From the NCBI GenBank assembly GCA_946481735.1, contig CAMLOU010000056.1:1-25155 (forward strand): a DNA stretch of 25,155 nucleotides, given 5' to 3'. This stretch comes from an uncultured Cellvibrio sp. (GTDB lineage: Bacteria > Pseudomonadota > Gammaproteobacteria > Pseudomonadales > Cellvibrionaceae). Below the pieces are notes generated by a model. It saw only the letters and a program-made list of their open reading frames with translations, ran no database searches and was not told the origin of the DNA. This document shows positions 7,450 to 14,774 of this stretch, one piece after another. The translations under genes and the position numbers were made by a program. The stretch's first letter is position 1. Each line of letters starts with the position of its first letter.

Positions 7450-8457
7450 ATGGAAACTTTGTATCAACATCAACCAAAACGTTTGTTGCGCACGCTAGGT
7501 ATTGTTTGCCTGACCGGTTTATTAATGAGTTGCGGCGTCAAGGACAACGTTAAAATTCTCAAGCTGGGTCACAACCTTGACCAGACCACGTCGGTTCACA
7601 AAGCCATGGTCTTTATGGGCGAGCGCCTGCACGAGTTATCTGGTGGCACCATGCGTGTCGATGTGTACCCCAGCGGGCAATTGGGCTCTGAGCGCGAGCT
7701 GATTGAACTGTTGCAGGTGGGCAGCCTTGCCATGACCAAAGTCTCGGCCAGCCCGATGGAAGGTTTTGTGCCGGAGATGCGCATCTTCAGCATTCCCTAT
7801 GTGTTTCGCGATGAAGAACATTTGTGGCGTTTCCTTGAGAGCGATATTGGTAAAGGCATGCTCGCCAAAGGTGAAGCCAAACGCTTGCGCGGCATCGGTT
7901 ATTACGATGCCGGCAGCCGCAGTTTTTACAGCCAATGCGGTACAGGCAAACCCATTCGTACCCCGTCTGACCTTTCCGGTTTAAAAGTTCGCGTACAGGA
8001 AAGCCAGACGTCTGTGCGTATGATTCAAGCCTTGGGCGGCTCTGCAACACCTATCTCCTGGGGTGAACTTTATACAGCGCTGCAGCAAGGTGTAGTGGAT
8101 GCGGCCGAAAATAATCCCCCGAGTTTTTATCTCTCCAAACACTTTGAAGTGTGCAAATTATTTACCATTGATGAACATACCTCAGTGCCGGACGTGATGT
8201 TGATCAGCAGTTATGTCTGGAGCACTCTCAATAAGCAACAACAGGCATGGCTGCAGCAGGCGATGGATGAATCCGTGGACTTCCAGCGGGAATTGTGGGC
8301 ACAGGATACCGAGGAAGCCCTGGCCGCTGTACAAGCTGCCGGTGTTGAAGTGGTTTATCCGGATAAAACCCTGTTCCAGGAGCAGGTTAAAAGCATGCAC
8401 GAGTCCTATCGTGGCGAACCTATCTATGACTTGATGCAACGCATCAACGACATGTAA
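7450..8457 (+). CDS. TRAP transporter substrate-binding protein (DctP family), lipoprotein, probably uronate
   Basis: This is the extracytoplasmic receptor of a TRAP carrier, which captures an organic acid and hands it to the DctQ/DctM-type membrane subunits. The 335-residue protein has a signal peptide with a lipobox (LMSC, cysteine 28), the DctP segment VDVYPSGQLGSERELIELL at about 70-88, FSIPYVFRDEEHLWRF, and the ligand-binding region LKVRVQES, where arginine 181 is at the position that clamps the substrate carboxylate. ENNPPSFYLSKH near 220 is typical of hexuronate and sialate receptors. The surrounding uronate genes suggest galacturonate, glucuronate or an unsaturated derivative. I chose ATG 7450 because the upstream in-frame sequence runs through the pntB terminator. 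The next gene starts 18 bases after the stop. Confidence 0.9.
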   Translation: METLYQHQPKRLLRTLGIVCLTGLLMSCGVKDNVKILKLGHNLDQTTSVHKAMVFMGERLHELSGGTMRVDVYPSGQLGSERELIELLQVGSLAMTKVSASPMEGFVPEMRIFSIPYVFRDEEHLWRFLESDIGKGMLAKGEAKRLRGIGYYDAGSRSFYSQCGTGKPIRTPSDLSGLKVRVQESQTSVRMIQALGGSATPISWGELYTALQQGVVDAAENNPPSFYLSKHFEVCKLFTIDEHTSVPDVMLISSYVWSTLNKQQQAWLQQAMDESVDFQRELWAQDTEEALAAVQAAGVEVVYPDKTLFQEQVKSMHESYRGEPIYDLMQRINDM

Positions 8458-8475
8458 GACATTGAGGACTTCACA

Positions 8476-8985
8476 ATGCAAAACGTATTAAAAAAACTGG
8501 ATAGTGTGTTGGCCTTTATCCTCATGATACTGATGGCCACCATTGTGATTGATGTGACTTGGCAGGTGCTCTCGCGTTTTATCGTCGGCAATCCCAGTTC
8601 GGTTACCGAAGAGATTGCGCGTTTCCTGTTGATCTGGATCGGTTTGTTAGGTGCTGCCTATGCCTTTCGTATGCACTCCCATTTGGGGCTGGATTTATTC
8701 ACCGCCAAGATGGAGCCCTCCCGCCGCCACGCCGCAGAAATTTTCTCGCAAGTTATGAGTTTTATCTTTGCCGCCTGGGTGATGGTGTACGGCGGTATCA
8801 GCCTGGTGAAATTGCAATTTGATCTTGGCCAAACCTCGGCGGCGCTGGAGATCAACATGGGGTATGTGTACAGCGTGATTCCGCTTGCCGGTGTGCTGAT
8901 TTGTATTTACGCCATCGACAATATGTTCAGCGCGAAGGTTCGTGTAGGCGCAAGCGCCGACGCTGGCCAAAATCCCATCGATTAA
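8476..8985 (+). CDS. TRAP transporter small permease subunit (DctQ family)
   Basis: A 169-residue inner-membrane protein with four predicted helices. It carries the DctQ pattern: LSRF, then EEIARFLLIWIGLLGAAYAFR followed by HLGLD around residues 44-72. It begins at ATG 8476 after GAGG. It pairs with the large subunit encoded 29 bases downstream and completes the sodium-driven symporter with the lipoprotein receptor encoded just upstream. Confidence 0.92.
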   Translation: MQNVLKKLDSVLAFILMILMATIVIDVTWQVLSRFIVGNPSSVTEEIARFLLIWIGLLGAAYAFRMHSHLGLDLFTAKMEPSRRHAAEIFSQVMSFIFAAWVMVYGGISLVKLQFDLGQTSAALEINMGYVYSVIPLAGVLICIYAIDNMFSAKVRVGASADAGQNPID

Positions 8986-9014
8986 TAACCAGAAGAATAA
9001 CGAGGCGAGAGATC

Positions 9015-10313
9015 ATGGAAATTTCAATTTTAGTATTGTTACTCAGCTTTGCCATCTTGCTGGCAATGAATGTACCTATTTCAATCAGTATCGGTATTGC
9101 TACCCTGCTGACGATGTTATTCACCATTGATGCCGGGCCGGCGGTGGTGACCATTGCGCAACGTATGGCGAGTGGTATCAACAGTTTTGCGTTGTTGGCG
9201 ATTCCGTTTTTTATCTTGTCAGGCATCCTCATGGGGCGCGGTGGTATTGCGCATCGCCTGATTGAATTTGCCAAGGTCATGTTTGGCATGTTGCCCGGCG
9301 GCCTGGCATTCGTGAATATCATCAGCTGTACCTTGTTCGGCGCAATCTCCGGTTCGGCGGTAGCCGCAACCTCCGCTATTGGTGGTTTTATGGTGCCGGT
9401 GATGGAGAAAGAAGGTTACGACCGGGCCTTCAGCGGCGCGGTTACCGTGACTGCATCAACCACCGGCCTGTTGATTCCGCCGAGCAATATTCTCATCGTG
9501 TATTCGCTGGCCAGTGGAGGTGTTTCCATTGCTGCGTTATTTATTGCCGGCTACCTGCCCGGTATTTTACTGATGCTGGGCTTGATGGCGGTGTGCGGCT
9601 TTTATGCCAAAGCCAAAGGTTATCCGGTGGGTGAGCGTGTTGGCCTGCGCGATGCGGTCAAGAAAACCCTCGATGCGATTCCCAGCCTGCTGCTTATCGT
9701 GATTGTGATCGGCGGGATTATCGGCGGTTATGTCACCGCGACCGAGGCCAGCGTCATTGCGGTGCTGTATTCCCTATTGCTGGCGGTTATTTTTTACCGC
9801 GAAGTCAGCGTCAGAGAGATTCCGGAAATCCTGGTGAAGTCGGTGGAGACAACAGCCATTGTGATGTTGTTGATCGGCACATCCTCAGCCATGTCATGGA
9901 TTCTGTCGTACGAAAATATTCCGCAAAGCATCAGCGACGGTTTGATTGCCTTGAGTGATAACCCGATCATTATCCTGCTGATCATCAACGTGATTCTGTT
10001 GATTGTCGGCATCTTTATGGACATGACACCGGCGGTGCTTATCTTTACGCCTATCTTCCTGCCGGTAGTCACTGAGCTGGGTATGTCACCTCTGCACTTC
10101 GGGATCATGATGGTGTTGAACCTGTGTATCGGTTTATGTACTCCGCCGGTGGGCAGCGTATTGTTTGTCGGTTGTGGGATTGCCAAAACAACGATTGCGC
10201 AGATGGTGCGCCCATTGTTGCCCATGTATTTCGCGATGTTTGTGGTGTTGTTGCTGGTGACTTACGTCCCCGCCATCAGTGAATGGTTGCCACGTGCGTT
10301 TGATTTGTATTGA
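9015..10313 (+). CDS. TRAP transporter large permease subunit (DctM family)
   Basis: The transport subunit of the TRAP carrier has 432 residues and about 11-12 membrane helices. Conserved blocks are FFILSGILMGRGGIAHRLIEFA, GSAVAATSAIGGFMVPVM, TGLLIPPSN, ATEASVIAVLYSL and LCIGLCTPPVGSVLFVGC. I place the start at ATG 9015, which follows GAGGCGAGAG and gives the usual short N-terminus (MEISILVLLL). An upstream in-frame extension would overlap the small permease gene. The VOC gene follows after 22 bases. Confidence 0.93.
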   Translation: MEISILVLLLSFAILLAMNVPISISIGIATLLTMLFTIDAGPAVVTIAQRMASGINSFALLAIPFFILSGILMGRGGIAHRLIEFAKVMFGMLPGGLAFVNIISCTLFGAISGSAVAATSAIGGFMVPVMEKEGYDRAFSGAVTVTASTTGLLIPPSNILIVYSLASGGVSIAALFIAGYLPGILLMLGLMAVCGFYAKAKGYPVGERVGLRDAVKKTLDAIPSLLLIVIVIGGIIGGYVTATEASVIAVLYSLLLAVIFYREVSVREIPEILVKSVETTAIVMLLIGTSSAMSWILSYENIPQSISDGLIALSDNPIIILLIINVILLIVGIFMDMTPAVLIFTPIFLPVVTELGMSPLHFGIMMVLNLCIGLCTPPVGSVLFVGCGIAKTTIAQMVRPLLPMYFAMFVVLLLVTYVPAISEWLPRAFDLY

Positions 10314-10335
10314 TGAGAAATAGACAGGTATTTTC

Positions 10336-10725
10336 ATGAAGATAGAACATTTTGCTTTCAATGTGGCTGACCCCATTGCCGTCGCCGAGTGGTATGTAAC
10401 GCATATGGGGATGACCATTGCGCGCAAGATGGAAGGTGGCCCCAATACCCATTTTCTCGCCGACGACAGTGGCCAGGTGATGATTGAGATTTACAACAAC
10501 CCACCGGATCAGGTGCCGGACTACGCGAACATGAATCCGCTGATTTTGCATCTGGCTTTTGTGTGCGAAAACCCGGAAGAAAAACGCGCAGAACTTGAAA
10601 AGGTTGGGGCTACTTTTGCGGAAGAAGTACGCATCAAAGATGGTTCACACCTGGTGATGATGCGCGACCCTTGGGGGCTGGCAATTCAATTGTGCAAACG
10701 CGGCACGCCTATGTTGAAGGCTTAA
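10336..10725 (+). CDS. VOC-superfamily (glyoxalase/dioxygenase-fold) protein of unknown substrate
   Basis: A 129-residue cytoplasmic protein of the vicinal oxygen chelate fold. The two beta-alpha-beta-beta-beta modules are visible, as are the expected metal-ligand positions: histidine 5 (KIEHFAF), glutamate 51 (VMIEIYNN), histidine 72 (ILHLAFV) and, where the fourth ligand normally lies, glutamine 118 (LAIQLC). RDPWG near the end is a common VOC signature. It is the last gene of the TRAP operon, so its substrate is probably an imported uronate or a reactive by-product such as an alpha-keto aldehyde. No specific enzyme can be named. It could be an isomerase, a lyase or a glyoxalase-like detoxifier. 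Confidence 0.75.
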   Translation: MKIEHFAFNVADPIAVAEWYVTHMGMTIARKMEGGPNTHFLADDSGQVMIEIYNNPPDQVPDYANMNPLILHLAFVCENPEEKRAELEKVGATFAEEVRIKDGSHLVMMRDPWGLAIQLCKRGTPMLKA

Positions 10726-10759
10726 TGTTAAAGCGTGATGGAGTGGGGATGCTGCCAAG

Positions 10760-10791
10760 GTAGGTCGGATTAGCCAAAGGCGTAATCCGAC
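10760..10791. repeat. REP-like palindromic repeat, single unit
   Basis: The unit begins GTAGGTCGGATTAGCC and ends GGCGTAATCCGAC around an AAA loop. It is a stem of GTCGGATTA against TAATCCGAC with extra GCC/GGC pairs and one bulged G. It lies between the stop codons of the convergent VOC and kdgK genes. It matches the two units at 18401-18516 except in the loop. Confidence 0.8.
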
Positions 10792-10804
10792 TTAACAACC
10801 TGCA

Positions 10805-11752
10805 CTAGACACTCAGCTCCTGCTCAAAAACAGCCTTATCAATCACGCCACCGCGATAGCGAATGATGATGCCCGCGCAGCGCGTACCTTGCTTCGCCGC
10901 ATCCGCCGCAGAAGCACCGTTTAAGCGCGCAGCCAGATAACCTGCGTTAAATGTGTCACCCGCGCCGGTGGTATCGATAATATTTTTTACAGGCGGAACC
11001 GGAACGCGTGTTTCCTGACCATCCTGAATGATGATGGTGTCGCTGGCGCCGCGTTTTAGGATGAGTTCTTTCACGGCAGTATGTTTGTAGCGGTCGACGC
11101 AGCCCTGGACGGAGTCGTCACCCCATAACAGCAATTCATCATCCAGTGTCAGCAGGGCAATGTCGGTGAATTGCAAGATCGCCAGCATCGCCTGCTGCGC
11201 TTCATTTTTGTCGCGCCACAAGCGGGGGCGGAAGTTACTGTCGAATGCAATCCTCACGCCGGCAGCACGCAATTGTTGTAGCGCAGTGAGCAGTATCTGG
11301 CGCGAAGCCTCGCCGATGATGGCCAGAGTAATACCGCTGAGGTAAACGCAATCGCAGGATGTGAGCTGTGCAACCAGATGAGCGGCCTGCTCTGTGGTAG
11401 AAAATAGTTCGCGCGCCGGCGCTTCTTTACGCCAGTAAAAAAATTCGCGCTCACCATCCGGGGTGTTGCGAATAATGTATAAGCCCGGTGAACGCCCGGG
11501 CAATTGGTCGATCATGCGTGTGCCGATATTTTCATCGGCCATGCGTTGCAGAATTTGTTTGCTGTAGGGATCATCCCCCAACAAGGTAACGTAATCTGTT
11601 TGCAAACCGAGACGAGACATATAAACCGATGTGTTATAGGTATCGCCAGCGTAAGACAGTGCCATGACTTCACGGTTGTCGGTTGTGTTGTTTATGAAGG
11701 GGGACAACTCCACCATCACTTCACCAATTGCTGCTATATGTGCCATAGACAT
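10805..11752 (-). CDS. kdgK: 2-keto-3-deoxygluconate kinase (PfkB family)
   Basis: KdgK phosphorylates 2-keto-3-deoxygluconate, the product of UxaA, to KDPG, which an aldolase then splits to pyruvate and glyceraldehyde 3-phosphate. The 315-residue protein has the PfkB fold with GEVMVEL at the start, the KDG-kinase-type DSNFRPRLW at about 171-179 and the catalytic anion-hole motif TTGAGDTFNAG with aspartate 266. It starts at ATG 11752. A second ATG two codons later (11746) is equally possible and has a better-spaced AGG. It is divergent from uxuB and convergent with the TRAP/VOC operon, so it has its own promoter in 11753-12082. A fructokinase or other sugar kinase is less likely given the context. 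Confidence 0.88.
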   Translation of the reverse strand: MSMAHIAAIGEVMVELSPFINNTTDNREVMALSYAGDTYNTSVYMSRLGLQTDYVTLLGDDPYSKQILQRMADENIGTRMIDQLPGRSPGLYIIRNTPDGEREFFYWRKEAPARELFSTTEQAAHLVAQLTSCDCVYLSGITLAIIGEASRQILLTALQQLRAAGVRIAFDSNFRPRLWRDKNEAQQAMLAILQFTDIALLTLDDELLLWGDDSVQGCVDRYKHTAVKELILKRGASDTIIIQDGQETRVPVPPVKNIIDTTGAGDTFNAGYLAARLNGASAADAAKQGTRCAGIIIRYRGGVIDKAVFEQELSV

Positions 11753-12082
11753 GTGCCTGTAAGTCGGGTGTATGTGAAGCTCACATTCCGGGTTGATTTA
11801 GGGGGACGATTCTTTTTGGATGACGCTGCGTAAACGCCAGTGAATTTCTTTTGGTTATTAAAAAACAGGATGACATTTTTTATTTATCAAAACCGATTAA
11901 AGTGCAAAAAATCGGCGAAAATATAGCATCTCCCTTGTGGATTTACCAGTTTTCGCGCTATCGGATATTTGTTCGGATTCGCTATAATCAAGCGCGAGTT
12001 ATGCGCAAAAAAAAGCTGGTTTGAGAGAGCCGGCTGCACCATCGTTTGAGTAGAAATACAAATCAACCACGCAGGTATCAAG
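11753..12082. promoter_or_regulatory. Divergent promoter region between kdgK and uxuB
   Basis: These 330 bases separate two divergent sugar-acid genes. A perfect TATAAT (11983-11988) faces uxuB, leaving a leader of about 90 bases, but the matching -35 (ATCGGA at 17 bases) is poor. TCGCGCT (11953-11959) and AGCGCGA (11991-11997) form an inverted repeat around that -10. CCGATT and AATCGG (about 11893-11914) form another with a ten-base centre. The LacI-like boxes found before uxaA do not recur here. Confidence 0.4.
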
Positions 12083-13558
12083 ATGAACAGGCTGAACTCA
12101 GGCAACATCCAGCAATTGCCTTCCGATGTACAATTGCCCCGTTATAAACGGGCAGAACTCAAACCGGGAATCGTGCATCTCGGCATAGGTGCATTCCATC
12201 GTGCACACCAGGCTTTTTACACCGAGGCGGTATTAAATCAGTTCGGCGGTGACTGGGGTATTGTGGGTTGCAGTTTGCGCTCAGCGAATGTGCGTGAGCA
12301 ATTGGCCCCGCAAGATAATCTTTACACCCTGGTTGAGCGCTCCGGCGAGGGTGAAAAATTACAATTGATTGGTGCTGTGTTAAAAACCCTCGTCGGGCCG
12401 GAAGATCCTGCTGCGCTGGTGGCGCTGATGGCTGACCCGGCCATTCGTATTGTATCGCTCACCATAACCGAAAAAGGTTACTGCCACGACCCGGCCACGG
12501 GCGACCTGAATCGTGCGCACCCCGATATTATTCACGATCTGGCGAATCTTGACCGTCCGGTTTCAGCTATCGGTTATCTGGTGGCCGCTTTGCAGCAACG
12601 GTTTCGCGCCGGCCATAAAAGTTTTACTGCATTAAGTTGTGACAACTTACCGAATAATGGTGAGGTGTTAGCCAAGGTCGTCTGGCAATTTGCTGCACAG
12701 GTTTCCGCAGAACTGGCGGACTGGATCAAAGCCAATACCTGTTTTCCCTGCACGATGATTGATCGGATTGTGCCCGCGACGACCGATGAAGATCGCCATG
12801 AGATTGAAGCGCGCCTGGGCCTGCGCGATGAAGGTATGGTAGTGGCGGAACCGTTTACACAATGGGTTGTAGAAGATCGCTTTTCTGATGGTCGCCCGCA
12901 ATGGGAGAAGGTCGGCGTGCAATTGGTTGATGATGTGCACGTCTTCGAAAAAATTAAATTGCGGTTGCTTAACGGTTCCCACTCGACGCTTGCCTACACC
13001 GGCTATTTATCCGGTTTTAATTACATCAGCGAAGTCATGAGCGAGCCGGCATTCGTCAACATGATCAAGTTATACATGGCGCGCGAGGCGGGCGAAACGG
13101 TGGCCGCGCCGGATGGCTTTGATATTGAATTCTATAAACAACAATTGCGTGACCGTTTCTTCAACAAAGCACTCAAACATCGCACCTGGCAAATTGCGAT
13201 GGATGGTTCACAGAAACTGCCACAACGCCTGCTGGAAACCCTGCGCGAACAATTGGCCGGCAATGGCCATATCGACATTATTTGTCTGGCAGTAGCTGCC
13301 TGGATTCGTTACGTTTCCGGCGTGGACGAGCAAGGCAATCCTATCGAAGTTTCCGATCCGCTGGCGGCGACGCTGCGCCAGTTGTGCACTGAGAATGCGG
13401 GCAATCCCCTGGCAATGGTGAAAGCAGTGGTTTCCCTGTCGCAAGTGTTCGGCACAGATCTGATCAACGATACACGTTTTGTCGAAACGACGGCGCTTTG
13501 GTTAACGCGTTTTTATGACAAAGGGGTGTTGGCGACGATCAAGCACTATTTCGCCTGA
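12083..13558 (+). CDS. uxuB: Fructuronate reductase-type mannitol dehydrogenase family protein
   Basis: This NADH-dependent polyol dehydrogenase of 491 residues would reduce D-fructuronate to D-mannonate. The N-terminal Rossmann part starts IVHLGIGAFHRAHQAFYTE. SLTITEKGYCHD, FPCTMIDRIVPA, the catalytic-lysine block KLRLLNGSHSTLAY and HRTWQIAMDGSQKLPQRLL all resemble E. coli UxuB and are unlike UxaB, which has LNGAHTALVP in the same place. It starts at ATG 12083, eight bases after AGG. It ends just before an intrinsic terminator. UxaA in this window would need a tagaturonate reductase, so either that enzyme is elsewhere or this one has broader use. Mannitol or arabinitol dehydrogenase is a less likely alternative. 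Confidence 0.85.
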   Translation: MNRLNSGNIQQLPSDVQLPRYKRAELKPGIVHLGIGAFHRAHQAFYTEAVLNQFGGDWGIVGCSLRSANVREQLAPQDNLYTLVERSGEGEKLQLIGAVLKTLVGPEDPAALVALMADPAIRIVSLTITEKGYCHDPATGDLNRAHPDIIHDLANLDRPVSAIGYLVAALQQRFRAGHKSFTALSCDNLPNNGEVLAKVVWQFAAQVSAELADWIKANTCFPCTMIDRIVPATTDEDRHEIEARLGLRDEGMVVAEPFTQWVVEDRFSDGRPQWEKVGVQLVDDVHVFEKIKLRLLNGSHSTLAYTGYLSGFNYISEVMSEPAFVNMIKLYMAREAGETVAAPDGFDIEFYKQQLRDRFFNKALKHRTWQIAMDGSQKLPQRLLETLREQLAGNGHIDIICLAVAAWIRYVSGVDEQGNPIEVSDPLAATLRQLCTENAGNPLAMVKAVVSLSQVFGTDLINDTRFVETTALWLTRFYDKGVLATIKHYFA

Positions 13559-13586
13559 TCGGTTGAGCACTGATAGCTTCTGGTTT

Positions 13587-13623
13587 AACGGCGACTCCCG
13601 CGTTGATGTCGCCGTTTTTGTTT
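13587..13623 (+). terminator. Intrinsic terminator between uxuB and the pectinesterase gene
   Basis: AACGGCGAC, a 12-base loop and GTCGCCGTT form a nine-pair stem followed by TTT G TTT. The very next bases are the GAGGAG ribosome-binding site of the pectinesterase gene, whose ATG lies 12 bases after the T tract. Transcription of that gene must therefore read through the hairpin or start at or inside it. Confidence 0.8.
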
Positions 13624-13635
13624 GAGGAGAATAAG

Positions 13636-14736
13636 ATGAACACGATAAAAATTTTGTTGTGGCTAGTGCTTGCGGCACAACTGTTGGCCTGCGCCCACCA
13701 ACCCGACGCATCTTACGATGCGGTTGTCACTCGCGATACGAATTTGCTTGGTAAACCCGGTCATTTTAATCGCGTGCAGGCAGCAATCGATGCTGCACCG
13801 GCGGGCGCCGCGACGCCGTTTAAAATTTTTATCCAGCCAGGGGATTACTACGAAAAGCTGGTTATCGATAAACCCAATCTTCATTTGATCGGCGCGGGTA
13901 TGGATAAAACCCGTATCGTGTTTGATGCCTATTCAGGCCAGGTTTCAGAGCCAGGAAAAACCTGGGGCACGCGCGGTTCCGGTACTGTGATTGTGCGTGC
14001 GTCGGGTGTGCAATTTCACAATTTAACAATTGAGAACAGCTTCGATTTCGTTACCAACGATGCCTTGGAAAATGATGATCCGCAAAAGATTCGCCACAGC
14101 CAGGCGGTCGCCTTGCATCTGGATAAAGGCAGTGACCGTGTGCTGGCACGTGAGGTCCAATTGTTGGGGTATCAGGATACGTTATTTGTAGATGCCGGAC
14201 GCGCCTGGTTTGATCGCAACAAGATTGCGGGCAATGTGGATTTTATCTTCGGCGCGGGCAACGCACTGTTCACCGATTCTGAAATTATCACTCGCATTCG
14301 TGGCCGCGACTCGATTCCCCACGCTTATGTCACCGCGCCATCGACGCAGATTGCGGATGAATATGGATTGACATTTATTCGCTGCAAGCTGACCCGCGAG
14401 CCGGGTGTGCCGGATAATTCCACGCCGCTGGGGCGGCCCTGGCATCCCACCACCGATTTCCCCGACGGCCGTTATGCCGATCCCAATGCGATTGGTAAAG
14501 CGGTGTTTATCGACACTGAAATGGACGCACATATTACGCGCGATGGTTGGTATTGGATGGGCGGCACCACGCGCGACGGTGGCAAAGAACCCTTTATGCC
14601 GGAAGATGCGCGTTTCTTTGAATACCAGAGTCACGGTGCGGGTGCGCATAAAAATGCCAAGCGCCGTCAGCTGACGACAGAAGACGCACAGCATTACACC
14701 TGGGAAACATTAATGGGTGATTGGCAAAAGCCATAA
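13636..14736 (+). CDS. Pectinesterase, carbohydrate esterase family 8, lipoprotein
   Basis: The enzyme removes methyl esters from homogalacturonan, releasing methanol and preparing the polymer for polygalacturonase. The 366-residue protein has a lipoprotein signal peptide with a perfect lipobox (LLAC, cysteine 19) followed by alanine, which favours the outer membrane, as for Dickeya PemB. CE8 active-site residues are present: glutamine 156 (SQAVAL), GYQDTLF with glutamine 180 and aspartate 181, GNVDFIFG with aspartate 202, and LGRPW with arginine 267. I place the start at ATG 13636, after GAGGAGA. An upstream in-frame ATG at 13603 lies inside the terminator hairpin. A second terminator follows the stop codon. 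Confidence 0.93.
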   Translation: MNTIKILLWLVLAAQLLACAHQPDASYDAVVTRDTNLLGKPGHFNRVQAAIDAAPAGAATPFKIFIQPGDYYEKLVIDKPNLHLIGAGMDKTRIVFDAYSGQVSEPGKTWGTRGSGTVIVRASGVQFHNLTIENSFDFVTNDALENDDPQKIRHSQAVALHLDKGSDRVLAREVQLLGYQDTLFVDAGRAWFDRNKIAGNVDFIFGAGNALFTDSEIITRIRGRDSIPHAYVTAPSTQIADEYGLTFIRCKLTREPGVPDNSTPLGRPWHPTTDFPDGRYADPNAIGKAVFIDTEMDAHITRDGWYWMGGTTRDGGKEPFMPEDARFFEYQSHGAGAHKNAKRRQLTTEDAQHYTWETLMGDWQKP

Positions 14737-14738
14737 TT

Positions 14739-14763
14739 AAAAAAAGGCCGGATCACGGCCTTT
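14739..14763 (-). terminator. Terminator between convergent pectinesterase and chemotaxis genes
   Basis: AAAGGCCG and CGGCCTTT surround a GATCA loop. On the minus strand the stem is followed by a run of seven T residues, so it is a strong terminator for the chemotaxis gene ending at 14775. On the plus strand it has only a short T tract and may also stop the pectinesterase transcript. Confidence 0.85.
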
Positions 14764-14774
14764 CCGCTATTCAC

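Noticed and set aside
11887..12108. Minus-strand frame of 73 codons across the kdgK-uxuB promoter region
   Set aside because: It overlaps the uxuB start and the likely promoter, has unusual composition and no recognisable motif.
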